Both the position numbers and the translations under genes were made by a program. Below the pieces are notes generated by a model, which was not told the origin of the DNA, did no database searches, and saw only the letters and a list, made by a program, of their open reading frames with translations. A stretch of 35,258 nucleotides of DNA from an uncultured Cyclobacteriaceae bacterium (GTDB lineage: Bacteria > Bacteroidota > Bacteroidia > Cytophagales > Cyclobacteriaceae): the NCBI GenBank assembly GCA_937958005.1, contig CALGOB010000265.1, forward strand, positions 1 through 35,258, in the 5' to 3' direction. Positions 25,390 to 34,502 of the stretch are shown piece after piece. Numbering within the stretch: position 1 is the first letter of the stretch; every line of letters begins with the position of its first letter.

Positions 25390-26622
25390 CTATGAAGCAA
25401 ACCTCACGTCTAATGCTGCTTGAATTAATTTTTGATCAGCATCCATGATTCTTTTACTCTTATAAGATGGCCAATCAAAATCTGCTAAGAAATCTAATCC
25501 TGCTTTTACACCTTGCTTAAAAAGATACAATTTATCTTCATCTGAAACATTGAAGTTCATCATGTCACAATCTACTGGTAAATCGATCTGAGTAAGTAAT
25601 GATTTGCACTCCGGGTTTCGATCTAAAAAGCGCTTAACAGCTTTTTCTTTGGTGCTATTGATCAAAGAACTTGCAAAAGGATGAGTAGATGCACTTTTAG
25701 ATTTATCAGGTGATACCATTACTGAAAAAGTAGGCATCCTAGGGGGTAATTGATTTTTACGATGGAACAGATTAAAAGGAGGGTGATAAATCATAGACCC
25801 ATCCATAAATCTAATTTTCTTTGGAACAGCATTCCTGAAATTGGCTAATTTGATCCAGTTTAGTTGACTGCTATCCCCATTTTTAGGTATATCTTCTAAG
25901 ATATATGGATCCTGAAAATAAGGGATAGCAGTGCTAGCCATAATCATTTCAACAGGTGAAACACTTTCGGGGGTATGCCAATATAGTTCCGCCATCTTTG
26001 GCATTTCAACTTTGGTGTGTGTACTTATATCTGATGTAATAATCGCTAACCGTGGACTTAGGTCATTGATATTACCCCCGAAAATATGCTTCAACCCATT
26101 GGGTTTTTGGCTAATGGCTTTGTTTAGATCACTTATGGTATTGATACCCAATTCCTCCAGTGCCTTAGAAATCCATAACCGTTTCGAATAATTCTGCTTA
26201 CTTGGTTGATTGTTTTTTTGGAACAAACGATTTCTCAATTGAGAGACCTTCCTAACTAATTTTGTCGACCTGTTTGGGTTCTGAAAAACAGAATCCTCAT
26301 TAATGGAAAACTTATTAAACGCCCTCAGTATGCTAATGGACTTATATTGTTTCTGCCCAAGTGCTGCGACAACCATCGCATTTAATGCCCCAGATGAGAT
26401 TCCACCCAAGTTAAAAAAACTGATTCCAGCTTCTTCCAATATGAATGAGTATCCTAAAATGGACATAAATGTGACGCCTTGAGCTTCACAAAATAAATCC
26501 ACATACTGAAGGCCAATTGCATCTTCCACATCTGAAAATCGTTTTCCAGAGCTTTTGATAAACCTTGCTTCTTGTATAAGTTTATCCAATCCTGGCTGGT
26601 TGAGATAATCACTTACTTCCAT
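25390..26622 (-). CDS. Patatin-like phospholipase
   Basis: A 410-aa cytoplasmic patatin. The nucleophile motif GISSG has Ser76, and the catalytic Asp274 is in 'RFMDGSMIYHPPF' (patatin DG[AG] here DGS). The oxyanion loop, normally DGGG..G, is replaced by 'CEAQGVTFMSILGY', a known kind of variation among bacterial patatins. Residues about 90-180 and 330-410 are helical additions. No signal peptide or membrane helix. It would hydrolyse acyl esters of phospholipids. It starts 43 bp after the stop of the amidase-fold gene (26666-27463) on the same strand, so probably one operon. Confidence 0.85.
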   Translation of the reverse strand: MEVSDYLNQPGLDKLIQEARFIKSSGKRFSDVEDAIGLQYVDLFCEAQGVTFMSILGYSFILEEAGISFFNLGGISSGALNAMVVAALGQKQYKSISILRAFNKFSINEDSVFQNPNRSTKLVRKVSQLRNRLFQKNNQPSKQNYSKRLWISKALEELGINTISDLNKAISQKPNGLKHIFGGNINDLSPRLAIITSDISTHTKVEMPKMAELYWHTPESVSPVEMIMASTAIPYFQDPYILEDIPKNGDSSQLNWIKLANFRNAVPKKIRFMDGSMIYHPPFNLFHRKNQLPPRMPTFSVMVSPDKSKSASTHPFASSLINSTKEKAVKRFLDRNPECKSLLTQIDLPVDCDMMNFNVSDEDKLYLFKQGVKAGLDFLADFDWPSYKSKRIMDADQKLIQAALDVRFAS

Positions 26623-26665
26623 GTTAAGCGTAATTTTTGACTGTTTATACTTTTTTTCCGCTGTA

Positions 26666-27463
26666 TCATAGGTTTATCCATTCTTCTTTTAAAAATCCAC
26701 CCAAGTCTACATTTACTTTATACCAGCCACCATTCTTCTGTTTGATGTTGATAATTTTAGCTTCCTTTCCATTATTTGAATCAAAACCATTATCAGCCAA
26801 GATGTAACTAAGGTCAATTTTTTTAGTGACATTTAGTATATCTAAACCAGTATTGGTTTTTGTTGAAACTTGCTTTTTTACAAGCTTATTTCGCATGATT
26901 TCTAATGGAAAAGCAGGACCCGGGTCTACTTTTAGACCCGGACACACCTCCTCGTATCCGAGGATACACTTCACCTTGTAGGTTGTTACAAGACATTGGT
27001 TAATCTTTTCCGTAATTAGTGTTTGACCTTTGGGGTATTTCTCCCAGTAATTAGGAGAATCTTCATTTCTGTGGGTACCTTCAAAAACGTCAGTTTTTTC
27101 CAGTACCGTCCCCTCCCAAGAAATAAAACTATCATCTTGCTTGCAGAGTCTTCCATGGTTCTCAAGGGCGATGACGATGGCTCTCGATTTAATGTTTTTA
27201 TATATACCCCATGAACCATGGATCTCCCCACAAACTTGCTTATTAAATGGTATTAATTGGGTGATGTTACCAATTCTATCGATGACTAAATGAACATCTG
27301 GTTTAGTTTGAGAGATATTATTCTCTTTATAAGTGTAGGCAAATGGTTGACTGATATTTTTAATGATGATGAAATCTGGACTAATTAAATCATCTAGTAG
27401 AGTGCAAACAACATTTTTGTGCTGTTTGATCTGTGAGTCTATATAGTGATTTAATAATTTCAT
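26666..27463 (-). CDS. Degenerate N-acetylmuramoyl-alanine amidase-fold protein with SH3-like tail
   Basis: A 265-aa protein of the Amidase_2/PGRP fold: 'DVHLVIDRIGNITQLIPF' is the H.VIDR.G.I.QLVP strand pair, 'GEIHGSWG' (His82) the HAG.S motif, 'VIALENHGRL' (Glu101) the conserved strand, and 'CPGLKVDPGPAFP' (Asp180) the PGRK.DPG motif. But the first zinc His is Lys35 ('FIIIKNI' for 'IVIHYT'), and the second, usually GH ten residues before the Asp, is Tyr170 ('LGYEEVCPG'). Two of three zinc ligands are therefore missing. The last ~60 residues look like a bacterial SH3 domain ('GGWYKVNVDLGGFLKEEWI'). No signal peptide. It probably binds muropeptides rather than cutting them, and it is upstream of the patatin. 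Confidence 0.75.
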   Translation of the reverse strand: MKLLNHYIDSQIKQHKNVVCTLLDDLISPDFIIIKNISQPFAYTYKENNISQTKPDVHLVIDRIGNITQLIPFNKQVCGEIHGSWGIYKNIKSRAIVIALENHGRLCKQDDSFISWEGTVLEKTDVFEGTHRNEDSPNYWEKYPKGQTLITEKINQCLVTTYKVKCILGYEEVCPGLKVDPGPAFPLEIMRNKLVKKQVSTKTNTGLDILNVTKKIDLSYILADNGFDSNNGKEAKIINIKQKNGGWYKVNVDLGGFLKEEWINL

Positions 27464-27678
27464 TTGTCATTGCTTACATGGCAAAGCTAGTAGAAATATG
27501 AGGTTGAAAATGTGAGTTTTGTTTGACCTAGTCATCGAGGTAAAACTCAAATATCTGATAATTAGGCACTTGAAATTTTATAGGGAAAGCTAGTATAGTA
27601 GAATTCTACTAGTAAAATGAAAGAAATTCACTAATCTAGAAAACAAGATTTTTCATTGCATTTCTATTTTTCTTCTGT

Positions 27679-27713
27679 TTTGGAAACGATTTGGTAGGTA
27701 AAAACTACATTTG
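27679..27713 (+). promoter_or_regulatory. Candidate promoter of the M61 peptidase gene
   Basis: TACATTTG at 27706-27713 is an exact match to the Bacteroidota -7 consensus TANNTTTG, with a TTTG at 27679-27682 at an acceptable -33 distance (23-bp spacer). The -7 box is 23 bp upstream of the start codon. Confidence 0.55.
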
Positions 27714-27736
27714 TAACTACTTCAAAATAAAAATAA

Positions 27737-29572
27737 ATGAAATTTAAATTATTAGTACTTATAGTTTTTCTGCTCCTTGGCAGTGAACTAATAGCTCAAA
27801 AAACAAATAAGATAACTATAGATCTGATGACTGTAGTTGACGATAAAGTCAATATTACGATGATCACCCCTCAAGTGAATGAATCAGAAATTGAGTTTCA
27901 AATTCCTAAAATTGTTCCTGGAACTTATTCTATTTCGGATTTTGGAAGGTTTGTTAATGATTTTACTGCTTATGCAGAAAATGGAGATACTTTAGTTGTA
28001 GAAAATTTAACAACTAATAGATGGTTGATTAAAAACGCAAATCGACTTTATAAGATTTCCTATAAGGTAGATGATACATTTGATAGTACATTAGACAATG
28101 TGGTTTTTGAACCGGGAGGCACTAATATAGAAGCTGATAAGGATGTATTTGTAATAAATACATTTGGGTTTGTGGGTTATTTAAAAGGGTATGATAAAAT
28201 ACCATTTGAATTGACTATTAAACACAAAGAAGGTTTATATGGAGCCACTTCTATGTTTGGAAAACAAATAGATAAAACGACAGATGCTTTTGAAGCACCC
28301 AATTACTTCGATTTAGCAGATGCCCCTGTATTATATGCCGAGCCAGACACAACAACACTCAATGTAGGAGGTGCAGAAATTTTAGTTTCTCTTTATAGCC
28401 CAAATAAGACTTTGAATTCAAAGGAGGTAATGGGAGAAGTGAAAGAGATACTTAATGCTCAGAAAGAATATTTAGGGGGATCACTACCTATCAAGAAATA
28501 TGCGTTTCTAATTTATTTATTCTCAGGCCAATCTAACAGTGGTTCCTATGGCGCATTAGAGCATTCTTATTCGTCTTTATACTTTTTGCCAGAAGCAGGT
28601 GTAGAAAGAATAGGGCAGGTAGTAAGAGACGTAGCAGCACATGAATTTTTTCACATTGTAACACCTTTAAGTGTACATGCAGAGCAAATTGGAGATTTCA
28701 ATTTTATAGAACCAGAAATGTCAGAACATTTATGGTTATACGAAGGGGTGACAGAATATGCTGCTAATCACGTACAAGTAAAGTATGACTTGATAGAGGA
28801 GGGTAGGTTTTTAGAAATTATCAGAGAAAAAATGTTCGGGTCTAGCCGCTTTAACAGAGACCTTGCTTTTACAGAAATGAGTGCAAATGTATTAGATCAA
28901 TATGAAGATCAGTATGGCAACGTTTATGAAAAAGGAGCACTGATCGCAATGTGTGCAGACCTTATCTTATTAAATGAATCTAATGGTTCATATGATTTAC
29001 AACAGTTGATGAGAGATTTGTCTAGTGAGTATGGCACCCAAAAAGCATTTAAAGATGAAGAGTTGTTTGCTAAAATAGAGGCATTAACCAATAAAAAATT
29101 AGGTGATTTTTTAAAGACTCATGTAGCTGGAAATAAAAGACTGCCATTTACAGAGATTTTAAATTACGCTGGGGTAGACTTTGCAGAGGAAAAAGAAATT
29201 GCAGTACCTACTCTTGGACAAATATCTTTGAATGTAAATGAGGATAGAGAAATCTTTATTTCAGATGTAAGCAAATTGAATAGTTTTGGGGAGAAGATGG
29301 GATACCAAGAGGGAGATGTCATTGTTTCTTTTAATGGTAACGAAATGACTATTGAAAACGGGAATACGTTGTTTCAAGAGTTTGTGACCAAAGGAAAAGA
29401 AGGGGACAAAGTTAAAATGGTTGTGAAAAGAACCATAAAAGGGAAGTTGAAGAATAAAAAATTGAAAGCAAAAGCGGAGACTGAATTGAGAAAGCAACCT
29501 TACTTTATAGAATTCAAAACAAACGCATCCGAAAAACAATTGAAAATAAGGAAAGCTTGGTTGAAGCCTTGA
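27737..29572 (+). CDS. M61 glycyl-aminopeptidase family protein with PDZ domain
   Basis: A 611-aa exported zinc peptidase: signal peptide to about residue 20 ('LLLGSELIAQ'), an N-terminal beta domain, then the gluzincin motif HEFFH (His302, Glu303, His306) and a downstream Glu in 'LWLYEGVTEYAA', the M61 signature. Residues about 500-595 form a PDZ domain ('FGEKMGYQEGDVIVSFNG'). The family trims peptides, with a preference for N-terminal Gly or Ala. It is monocistronic: promoter at 27679-27713 and a strong terminator after the stop. Confidence 0.92.
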   Translation: MKFKLLVLIVFLLLGSELIAQKTNKITIDLMTVVDDKVNITMITPQVNESEIEFQIPKIVPGTYSISDFGRFVNDFTAYAENGDTLVVENLTTNRWLIKNANRLYKISYKVDDTFDSTLDNVVFEPGGTNIEADKDVFVINTFGFVGYLKGYDKIPFELTIKHKEGLYGATSMFGKQIDKTTDAFEAPNYFDLADAPVLYAEPDTTTLNVGGAEILVSLYSPNKTLNSKEVMGEVKEILNAQKEYLGGSLPIKKYAFLIYLFSGQSNSGSYGALEHSYSSLYFLPEAGVERIGQVVRDVAAHEFFHIVTPLSVHAEQIGDFNFIEPEMSEHLWLYEGVTEYAANHVQVKYDLIEEGRFLEIIREKMFGSSRFNRDLAFTEMSANVLDQYEDQYGNVYEKGALIAMCADLILLNESNGSYDLQQLMRDLSSEYGTQKAFKDEELFAKIEALTNKKLGDFLKTHVAGNKRLPFTEILNYAGVDFAEEKEIAVPTLGQISLNVNEDREIFISDVSKLNSFGEKMGYQEGDVIVSFNGNEMTIENGNTLFQEFVTKGKEGDKVKMVVKRTIKGKLKNKKLKAKAETELRKQPYFIEFKTNASEKQLKIRKAWLKP

Positions 29573-29592
29573 TAATTAAAAGCTTTAATTTA

Positions 29593-29630
29593 AAAATGGC
29601 TCACTTAAATACTTTAGGTGAGCCATTTTT
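29593..29630 (+). terminator. Intrinsic terminator after the M61 peptidase gene
   Basis: A 17-bp stem (29593-29609 with 29613-29629, one G-U) closes a 3-base loop, with A and T runs on both sides, so it could work in both directions. It begins 20 bp past the stop. Confidence 0.92.
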
Positions 29631-30229
29631 ATGAATAAAAATAAGGATAGTATCTTCAAATTGAGCACTTGAAACTATTGATGCTTTTTAGTTAAATATC
29701 AACGATCATCAGACTGTTATTAACTAGCAAACTGGCCAAAGATTAGAAATATATTTGAGTCTTCCGGTAGAAGCTTCTGAGTCATCAATGAAGCAACAAA
29801 CAATATATGTGTCACTTCCATTCCCACCTTTGGCAGTTTGTTTTTTGCTGCTGATCTACATTAGTAATGAAGCTTTTTACTTGAAGATCACGTAGTTTTA
29901 ATCCGAATGATGCATTAGACTTTTAAGAGAAAATCATAAATGACTGTTAGTTATGGTTTGTATCAAATTTCTATTGCATCATTCGGGTTTAATCTTTTCT
30001 TTTTCATATAAAGTTAATTGTTTAGTTATTCTGAAGCTATTGACTTTTGAAGTTCAATCAACTAATTTTCTGATAATTTAGCGGACAAAAAATGTATAAG
30101 TAACTCATTTTGAGGGATATGAAATTTTGGATTATGATTAAGGCTTCCTTTATCCCAATAATAAGTAGTACTGAATTACCTGATACTTTTAGCGTATGAG
30201 AAGTCGCAATTGCTTCAATCCTATAAGGA
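29631..30229. other. Gene-free region with one inverted-repeat element
   Basis: No gene is supported. Besides the 90-bp element at 29900-29989, the stretch 29740-29890 has unmatched short inverted repeats (for example AGAAGCTTCT near 29768) that could be remnants of a decayed element. The end nearest the transporter gene contains a weak hairpin AATCC..GGATT near 30214. Confidence 0.5.
29900..29989. repeat. 90-bp element with 15-bp inverted repeats
   Basis: AATCCGAATGATGCA at 29900-29914 faces TGCATCATTCGGGTT at 29975-29989, complementary at 14 of 15 positions. The inside starts with the 20-base block also found at 8168-8187. It is MITE-like in form, but two copies with only one complete pair of arms do not establish mobility. 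Confidence 0.5.
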
Positions 30230-31438
30230 TTAAGAACGGATATTACTCTTTTTCACTAAACTGAGCACACCAAAAATAGGACCAATGGCCAATGCAAGAA
30301 ATAAGTAACGAATGTTAATTAAGGCATTAAGAGAACTTAATAGTTGAATACTAAAAATGGTGAGTAAAAATCCGATACAATTAACAATGGTCAACGCTGA
30401 CCCGATGTTTTCTTTGGGAGCTGATTGAGCTACCACGGTAGAAAACTGAGGTGAATCTGCTATTACTGTTATTCCCCAAAGTATAAGCAGGAATAAAAAC
30501 AACAAAAATGGTAGGTCAGTCATGATAGGGGAGATCAAGCAAAATATACCTGATACTATCAAGGCAATAAGAGCTACTTTTTTACTACCTTTCTTGTTGG
30601 CAATATAGCCTCCTGCTACGCAGCCTAAACTCCCAATGCCAATGACAATAAATGATAATAGAGATGAATCATAAGTTAACTGGTGAGTCTTTAAATAGTG
30701 CTGGATAAATACTGGAACAAAAGCCCAAAACGCATATAACTCCCACATATGACCAAAATAACCAAAGGCGGCTTTCCGAAAAGGAGCCTGCTTAAAGATT
30801 TTAAAAATTACGGATAAGTCAAGTTGTCTACTTATTTTTCTGAATGGCCCATCTGGAACTAAGAAGTAAACTGAAAAACCCCCTAAAGCAGCTAACAGAG
30901 AAGTAGCGTATAAGACGGTTTGCCAAGGAAAGCCTCCACTTAGCAATTTTACCAAATGTGGAAAAGCTGTTCCTAATACCAAAGCTCCCACCAAAAAACC
31001 AAGTGCTTTTCCCAAACCTTTCTCATGATAGTCTGCTGCTATTTTCATCCCTACTGGATAGATGCCTGCCAGTGCAAATCCAGTAAGAAAACGAAGCAGG
31101 ATCAATATAGATAAGCTTCCATTACTTAACAGCAGTGCGCTGTTCAAAAGTGCTGCACCAAAAGCAGAAAAAGCAAAAACTTTGGAGGGAGAGTATCTAT
31201 CTGCTAGACAAAGTACTGCAAAAACCAATGTCCCAGTGATGAACCCTGCTTGAACTGCAGATGTCAAATAGCCAAGTGCGTTAGCCCCTAATTGAAAGTT
31301 AGCTTGCAAATCTCCCATAATGGCATTGCCTGCAAACCAAACTGATGTACAGCCAAACTGGGCAAGTACAATAATCAATAAAACCTTGGAGTTTCCTTCA
31401 CTTGGATCAAGTGCTGACTTATTTTGAGGCATATCCAA
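30230..31438 (-). CDS. MFS transporter
   Basis: A 402-aa, twelve-helix major facilitator protein. The loop between helices 2 and 3 reads 'CLADRYSPSKVF', a degenerate form of the GxLaDrxGrkxv motif, and helix 4 has 'LLRFLTGFALAGIYPVGMKI', the RFltGfg.ag.ypv pattern. The halves are separated by a charged loop ('FRKISRQLDLSVIFKIFKQAP'). The substrate is not predictable; the sequence does not carry sugar- or drug-family signatures. It is last on the minus strand after the DUF1287 gene, 21 bp apart, so probably in the same transcript. Confidence 0.88.
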   Translation of the reverse strand: MDMPQNKSALDPSEGNSKVLLIIVLAQFGCTSVWFAGNAIMGDLQANFQLGANALGYLTSAVQAGFITGTLVFAVLCLADRYSPSKVFAFSAFGAALLNSALLLSNGSLSILILLRFLTGFALAGIYPVGMKIAADYHEKGLGKALGFLVGALVLGTAFPHLVKLLSGGFPWQTVLYATSLLAALGGFSVYFLVPDGPFRKISRQLDLSVIFKIFKQAPFRKAAFGYFGHMWELYAFWAFVPVFIQHYLKTHQLTYDSSLLSFIVIGIGSLGCVAGGYIANKKGSKKVALIALIVSGIFCLISPIMTDLPFLLFLFLLILWGITVIADSPQFSTVVAQSAPKENIGSALTIVNCIGFLLTIFSIQLLSSLNALINIRYLFLALAIGPIFGVLSLVKKSNIRS

Positions 31439-31459
31439 AAATAAGCAGCTTCCCTTAAT

Positions 31460-32047
31460 TTACTTTACTCCTGAGTAGGAATAATGCCCAATAATTTTGT
31501 AACTGAACAGACAATCTGATAGTTCCTGCCCATTCCCTATGTTATGCACAATATAATAACGGTTAGAATTTGGTACTTTTTTATCTGATACCACGCCAAT
31601 ATGAGTAGTTCCTCCCCCTAAATTCCAAGCGACGATATCCCCAGGCAGATAATCAGCTGCTTGTTTTGAGATTGACTTCTCTTTTCCTTTTCTTTTAAAA
31701 AACACTTGTAAATTAGGTACTCGCCTATGGTCTATGTTAGAATCGGTTCTTTTAAGTCCCCAGTTCTTTGGGTACATAGAGAAGTTGCTTTTCATATCTT
31801 CATGAACTAACCGCTGTAGGTCTATGTCCATTTTTCTATAAGCTCTGATGACTACATCTGTACATACACCTTTTCCTTCCGGGACATCGCCCATTGGATA
31901 AGGGATTGAAAAATAGGCGGGATCATATACTACTTGTTCGTCAGTAAGTGTCACCGCAGCTGCTGCTAATTGATCCTTAAAATCTGATTGACAAACTGCT
32001 AAATAGTTACTTAAAACTAAAAGGCCTAAAATCAATATATTTTTCAT
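31460..32047 (-). CDS. DUF1287 domain protein (NlpC/P60-like fold)
   Basis: A 195-aa exported protein with a signal peptide (to about residue 20). The family signature is clear: 'GKGVCTDVVIRAYR' with Cys62, 'DHRRVPNLQVFF', 'LPGDIVAWNLGGGTTHIGVV' with His149 and 'YIVHNIGNG' with His168. The Cys/His arrangement resembles NlpC/P60 cysteine peptidases that act on cell-wall peptides, though DUF1287 activity is not established here. The start overlaps the cyclase stop by 4 bp, and the MFS gene follows 21 bp later, so the three form one operon. Confidence 0.88.
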   Translation of the reverse strand: MKNILILGLLVLSNYLAVCQSDFKDQLAAAAVTLTDEQVVYDPAYFSIPYPMGDVPEGKGVCTDVVIRAYRKMDIDLQRLVHEDMKSNFSMYPKNWGLKRTDSNIDHRRVPNLQVFFKRKGKEKSISKQAADYLPGDIVAWNLGGGTTHIGVVSDKKVPNSNRYYIVHNIGNGQELSDCLFSYKIIGHYSYSGVK

Positions 32048-33132
32048 AGTGCTACGGATATAATTTCAACTGATTTTTGCTTACCTCGCAATTCTAATTG
32101 CCCTAAATTTTTTAATGTATACGTAGATAGCTGTAAGAATTTAGCTAGACTACCAGAAATGAGTAATTGCGCTTGATATTCATTGCATTTGCTTTGTATT
32201 CTGGCAGCAGTATTGAGTGTGTCTCCAGAAAAAGTGATGTCACGTTTAATAATGCCTACCTCACCGGCAATAATGTTCCCACAATGAATCCCGGCTTTGA
32301 AAATGGGTTTTACTTGATAGTTCTCTAAGTACTGATCTGTCAATTTGTTTAATGAATCTTGTACATCAAAAAAGCAATTGATACACCTATTGTCAATAAT
32401 GCCGTTTTCCCGAGGCCATGAAATAACCACTTCATCACCTACATACTGGTAAATTTGACCATAATTGGCCAAAATAGGGTTGGTAATGTCTGAAAATAAA
32501 TCTTTAAGAAAATGATGGTATTTCTTATTGCCAAGTTTCTCTGCAATAGACGTAAACCCTTTTAAATCTAGCAACATAAATATCCTGTCTTCAGTGGTAG
32601 GTAAGTGGTACTTGCCAGTAATCATACTCCATAAAAGACCTTGACCAAATTTATCGTTGATTTGTAGGCCTAATTGAGTGAGAGCAACTACCCAAGCCCA
32701 GAATATAATATTTTTAACATGCTCAGTTGTGAAGATTAGATTCTTAAATACTGTCATGCCAGTTTTACTGTCAAAACCATTATATAGAATCATTACTTGT
32801 AAGGCGGCAAGAATAAATGCAATCAGAATAATGGCTGTAATGAAGGAGAGGCACACGATTAAGACTCCCTTAAAATATGGAGCAGATCTATACTTTTTAT
32901 TAACCACATAAACCAATATGGTAGAACCTATCAATCCTCCGATAAAACCAGCAATTGTATTGAAAAATAAGCTTTTAATGAAGGAATAACTTTCAGCATA
33001 ACCACTTGCCAAGTGACTACCTATTAAGTAATGATCATAAACTGATTGTAGTGAACCGATGATTGTCCACGCTAGGACAATGAAAATAAACTTTTTAGTA
33101 TCGATAGATCTTTGACTACTCACTTTTTTCAC
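32044..33132 (-). CDS. Membrane-bound class III nucleotidyl cyclase
   Basis: A 362-aa protein: four or five membrane helices in residues about 12-165, then a class III cyclase domain (about 180-362). The metal-binding Asp189 ('LLDLKGFTS') and Asp233 ('YVGDEVV') are present with normal 44-residue spacing, as is the transition-state pair in 'DTLNTAARI' (Asn and Arg). The two base-recognition positions differ from canonical adenylate cyclases: the Lys four before the second Asp is Gln229, and the Asp seven before the catalytic Asn is Thr. So the product (cAMP or cGMP) is uncertain. It is first in the operon, overlapping the DUF1287 start by 4 bp. Confidence 0.88.
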   Translation of the reverse strand: MKKVSSQRSIDTKKFIFIVLAWTIIGSLQSVYDHYLIGSHLASGYAESYSFIKSLFFNTIAGFIGGLIGSTILVYVVNKKYRSAPYFKGVLIVCLSFITAIILIAFILAALQVMILYNGFDSKTGMTVFKNLIFTTEHVKNIIFWAWVVALTQLGLQINDKFGQGLLWSMITGKYHLPTTEDRIFMLLDLKGFTSIAEKLGNKKYHHFLKDLFSDITNPILANYGQIYQYVGDEVVISWPRENGIIDNRCINCFFDVQDSLNKLTDQYLENYQVKPIFKAGIHCGNIIAGEVGIIKRDITFSGDTLNTAARIQSKCNEYQAQLLISGSLAKFLQLSTYTLKNLGQLELRGKQKSVEIISVAL

Positions 33133-33312
33133 ATGTTAAAGGGCTAAATTATTATTTCAATAGTCAAGCCACATCTGCTAAGTAATCAAATACTTTGCTA
33201 ACTAAATTCAATGAAATGGAAAAACAATTTTAGTATTCTTAGTTCTAATTGGATAATAGTATTAATTCCTCTACTTTTAAAGAAGCCATTGGTACAATTT
33301 TTATAATTAGCT

Positions 33313-33984
33313 ATGTTGAGAAAATATACATTACCTCTTTTTTTAATATGTCTTGGATTTTTACCTTTAAAAGCTCAAAACTTCGAAGGTTGGATTACTT
33401 ATAAAACGGAAGCAGTTAATCCGCATCCAGATAAAATGCCAGATAGTGTTTGGATGGCCGGTGTCAAAGAGCAGTTTGGTGAAAAGGGATATATCATACA
33501 AAAGTACTTTTATAGTGAAGGAAATTACTTTTCTGAAATTGGAGAAGGGGAAAATAAGGGCTATCAACTTTTTAATAGAGAAAACAAATTTATTTACTCT
33601 TGGAAGCAGGGTTCTGATACGGCATCATCTGTCAACAGTAGAAAAAATGGTGATAAGATTATAGAGATCATTGCTTTGAAAAAACGTCAAGAAATATTGG
33701 GAATCCAATGCCAAGGTTTATTGATTAAAAGCAAGAGTGAAGGTTTAACCTTGTGGTATAATCAGGACTATTTTAAAATGGATCCCAAGCTATTTAAAAG
33801 TCATGATTATCGATTTTGGAACAAAATCCTTAAAGAGATAGGTTGTTTGCCTCTCAAGATGGAGTTAGAAGGGATGATGGTTCACATTGTACAAACGGCT
33901 ACCTCTTATAAAGAAACAAGTATACCCAAAGAAACGTTTACCATTCCATCATTTAAAGTAATTATGGAAAACCCAGCAAATTGA
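33313..33984 (+). CDS. Secreted DUF4412-like protein
   Basis: A 223-aa protein with a signal peptide ('LFLICLGFLPLKAQ', cleavage near residue 21). The mature part is beta-rich: 'FEGWITYKTEA', 'YFYSEGNYFSEI', 'GYQLFNRENKFIYSW', 'ILGIQCQGLLIKS', 'LTLWYNQDYF', in the order seen in DUF4412/GLPGLI-type periplasmic proteins of Bacteroidota. Function unknown. Its stop overlaps the next start in TGATG, which implies coupled translation. It is divergent from the cyclase operon. Confidence 0.65.
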   Translation: MLRKYTLPLFLICLGFLPLKAQNFEGWITYKTEAVNPHPDKMPDSVWMAGVKEQFGEKGYIIQKYFYSEGNYFSEIGEGENKGYQLFNRENKFIYSWKQGSDTASSVNSRKNGDKIIEIIALKKRQEILGIQCQGLLIKSKSEGLTLWYNQDYFKMDPKLFKSHDYRFWNKILKEIGCLPLKMELEGMMVHIVQTATSYKETSIPKETFTIPSFKVIMENPAN

Positions 33985-34502
33985 TGTCTAATAGTCTCAA
34001 AAGAATTTTTATAACTGTAGTTTTCGTCTATTCCTTTACCATAGTTCAAGGACAAAGAAATCCTCTAGAAGTATTTAAACCGTTTATTGGAAAAACCTGG
34101 AAGGCATCTGGTAAATGGGGTGATGGTAAACCTTTTATCCAAGAATTAACTTTTAAGTATTCTTTGGCGGGAAATATTGTTATCGTGGAATCACAAGGTT
34201 TTGTAGATCAAAAACTTTCTAAAATTGGACATAGAAATCATGGAGTTAGAAAATTTGATCCGGTAACTGGAAGTATTAAATTCTGGGAATTTGATATCTT
34301 TGGAGGGCTTACTGAAGGGAATGTGGTAATAGAGGGTAAAAACATTTTATACCGGTACCCTTATGGAGAATCAATGGTTACAGATATGTGGGAATATGTA
34401 GATGAAAATACCTATAATTTTAAAATAGGAAGCTATATTAAAGGAAAATGGGATCAGGTCTATCTAGAAACGAAATTTAGCGTGGTTCAAAAAGATAATT
34501 AG
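33984..34502 (+). CDS. Secreted lipocalin-like (DUF1579-type) protein
   Basis: A 172-aa protein with a signal peptide ('ITVVFVYSFTIVQG', cleavage near residue 23). The mature part opens 'PLEVFKPFIGKTWKASGKW' and alternates beta strands to the end ('YSLAGNIVIVESQGF', 'FWEFDIFGGLTEG', 'YRYPYGESMVTDMWEYV'), the lipocalin-like/DUF1579 pattern of intake of small hydrophobic molecules; no ligand can be named. The ATG at 33984 overlaps the upstream stop; a TTG one codon earlier is less likely. Its end overlaps the convergent Vsr-like gene by 4 bp. Confidence 0.7.
   Translation: MSNSLKRIFITVVFVYSFTIVQGQRNPLEVFKPFIGKTWKASGKWGDGKPFIQELTFKYSLAGNIVIVESQGFVDQKLSKIGHRNHGVRKFDPVTGSIKFWEFDIFGGLTEGNVVIEGKNILYRYPYGESMVTDMWEYVDENTYNFKIGSYIKGKWDQVYLETKFSVVQKDN

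Noticed and set aside
25390-27463. CBASS or other known anti-phage operon around the patatin
   Set aside because: A CapV-type patatin would need a CD-NTase partner; none is present and the upstream gene is an amidase fold.
29740-29890. Possible decayed insertion sequence
   Set aside because: Only short palindromes are seen; no transposase motif could be read in any frame.
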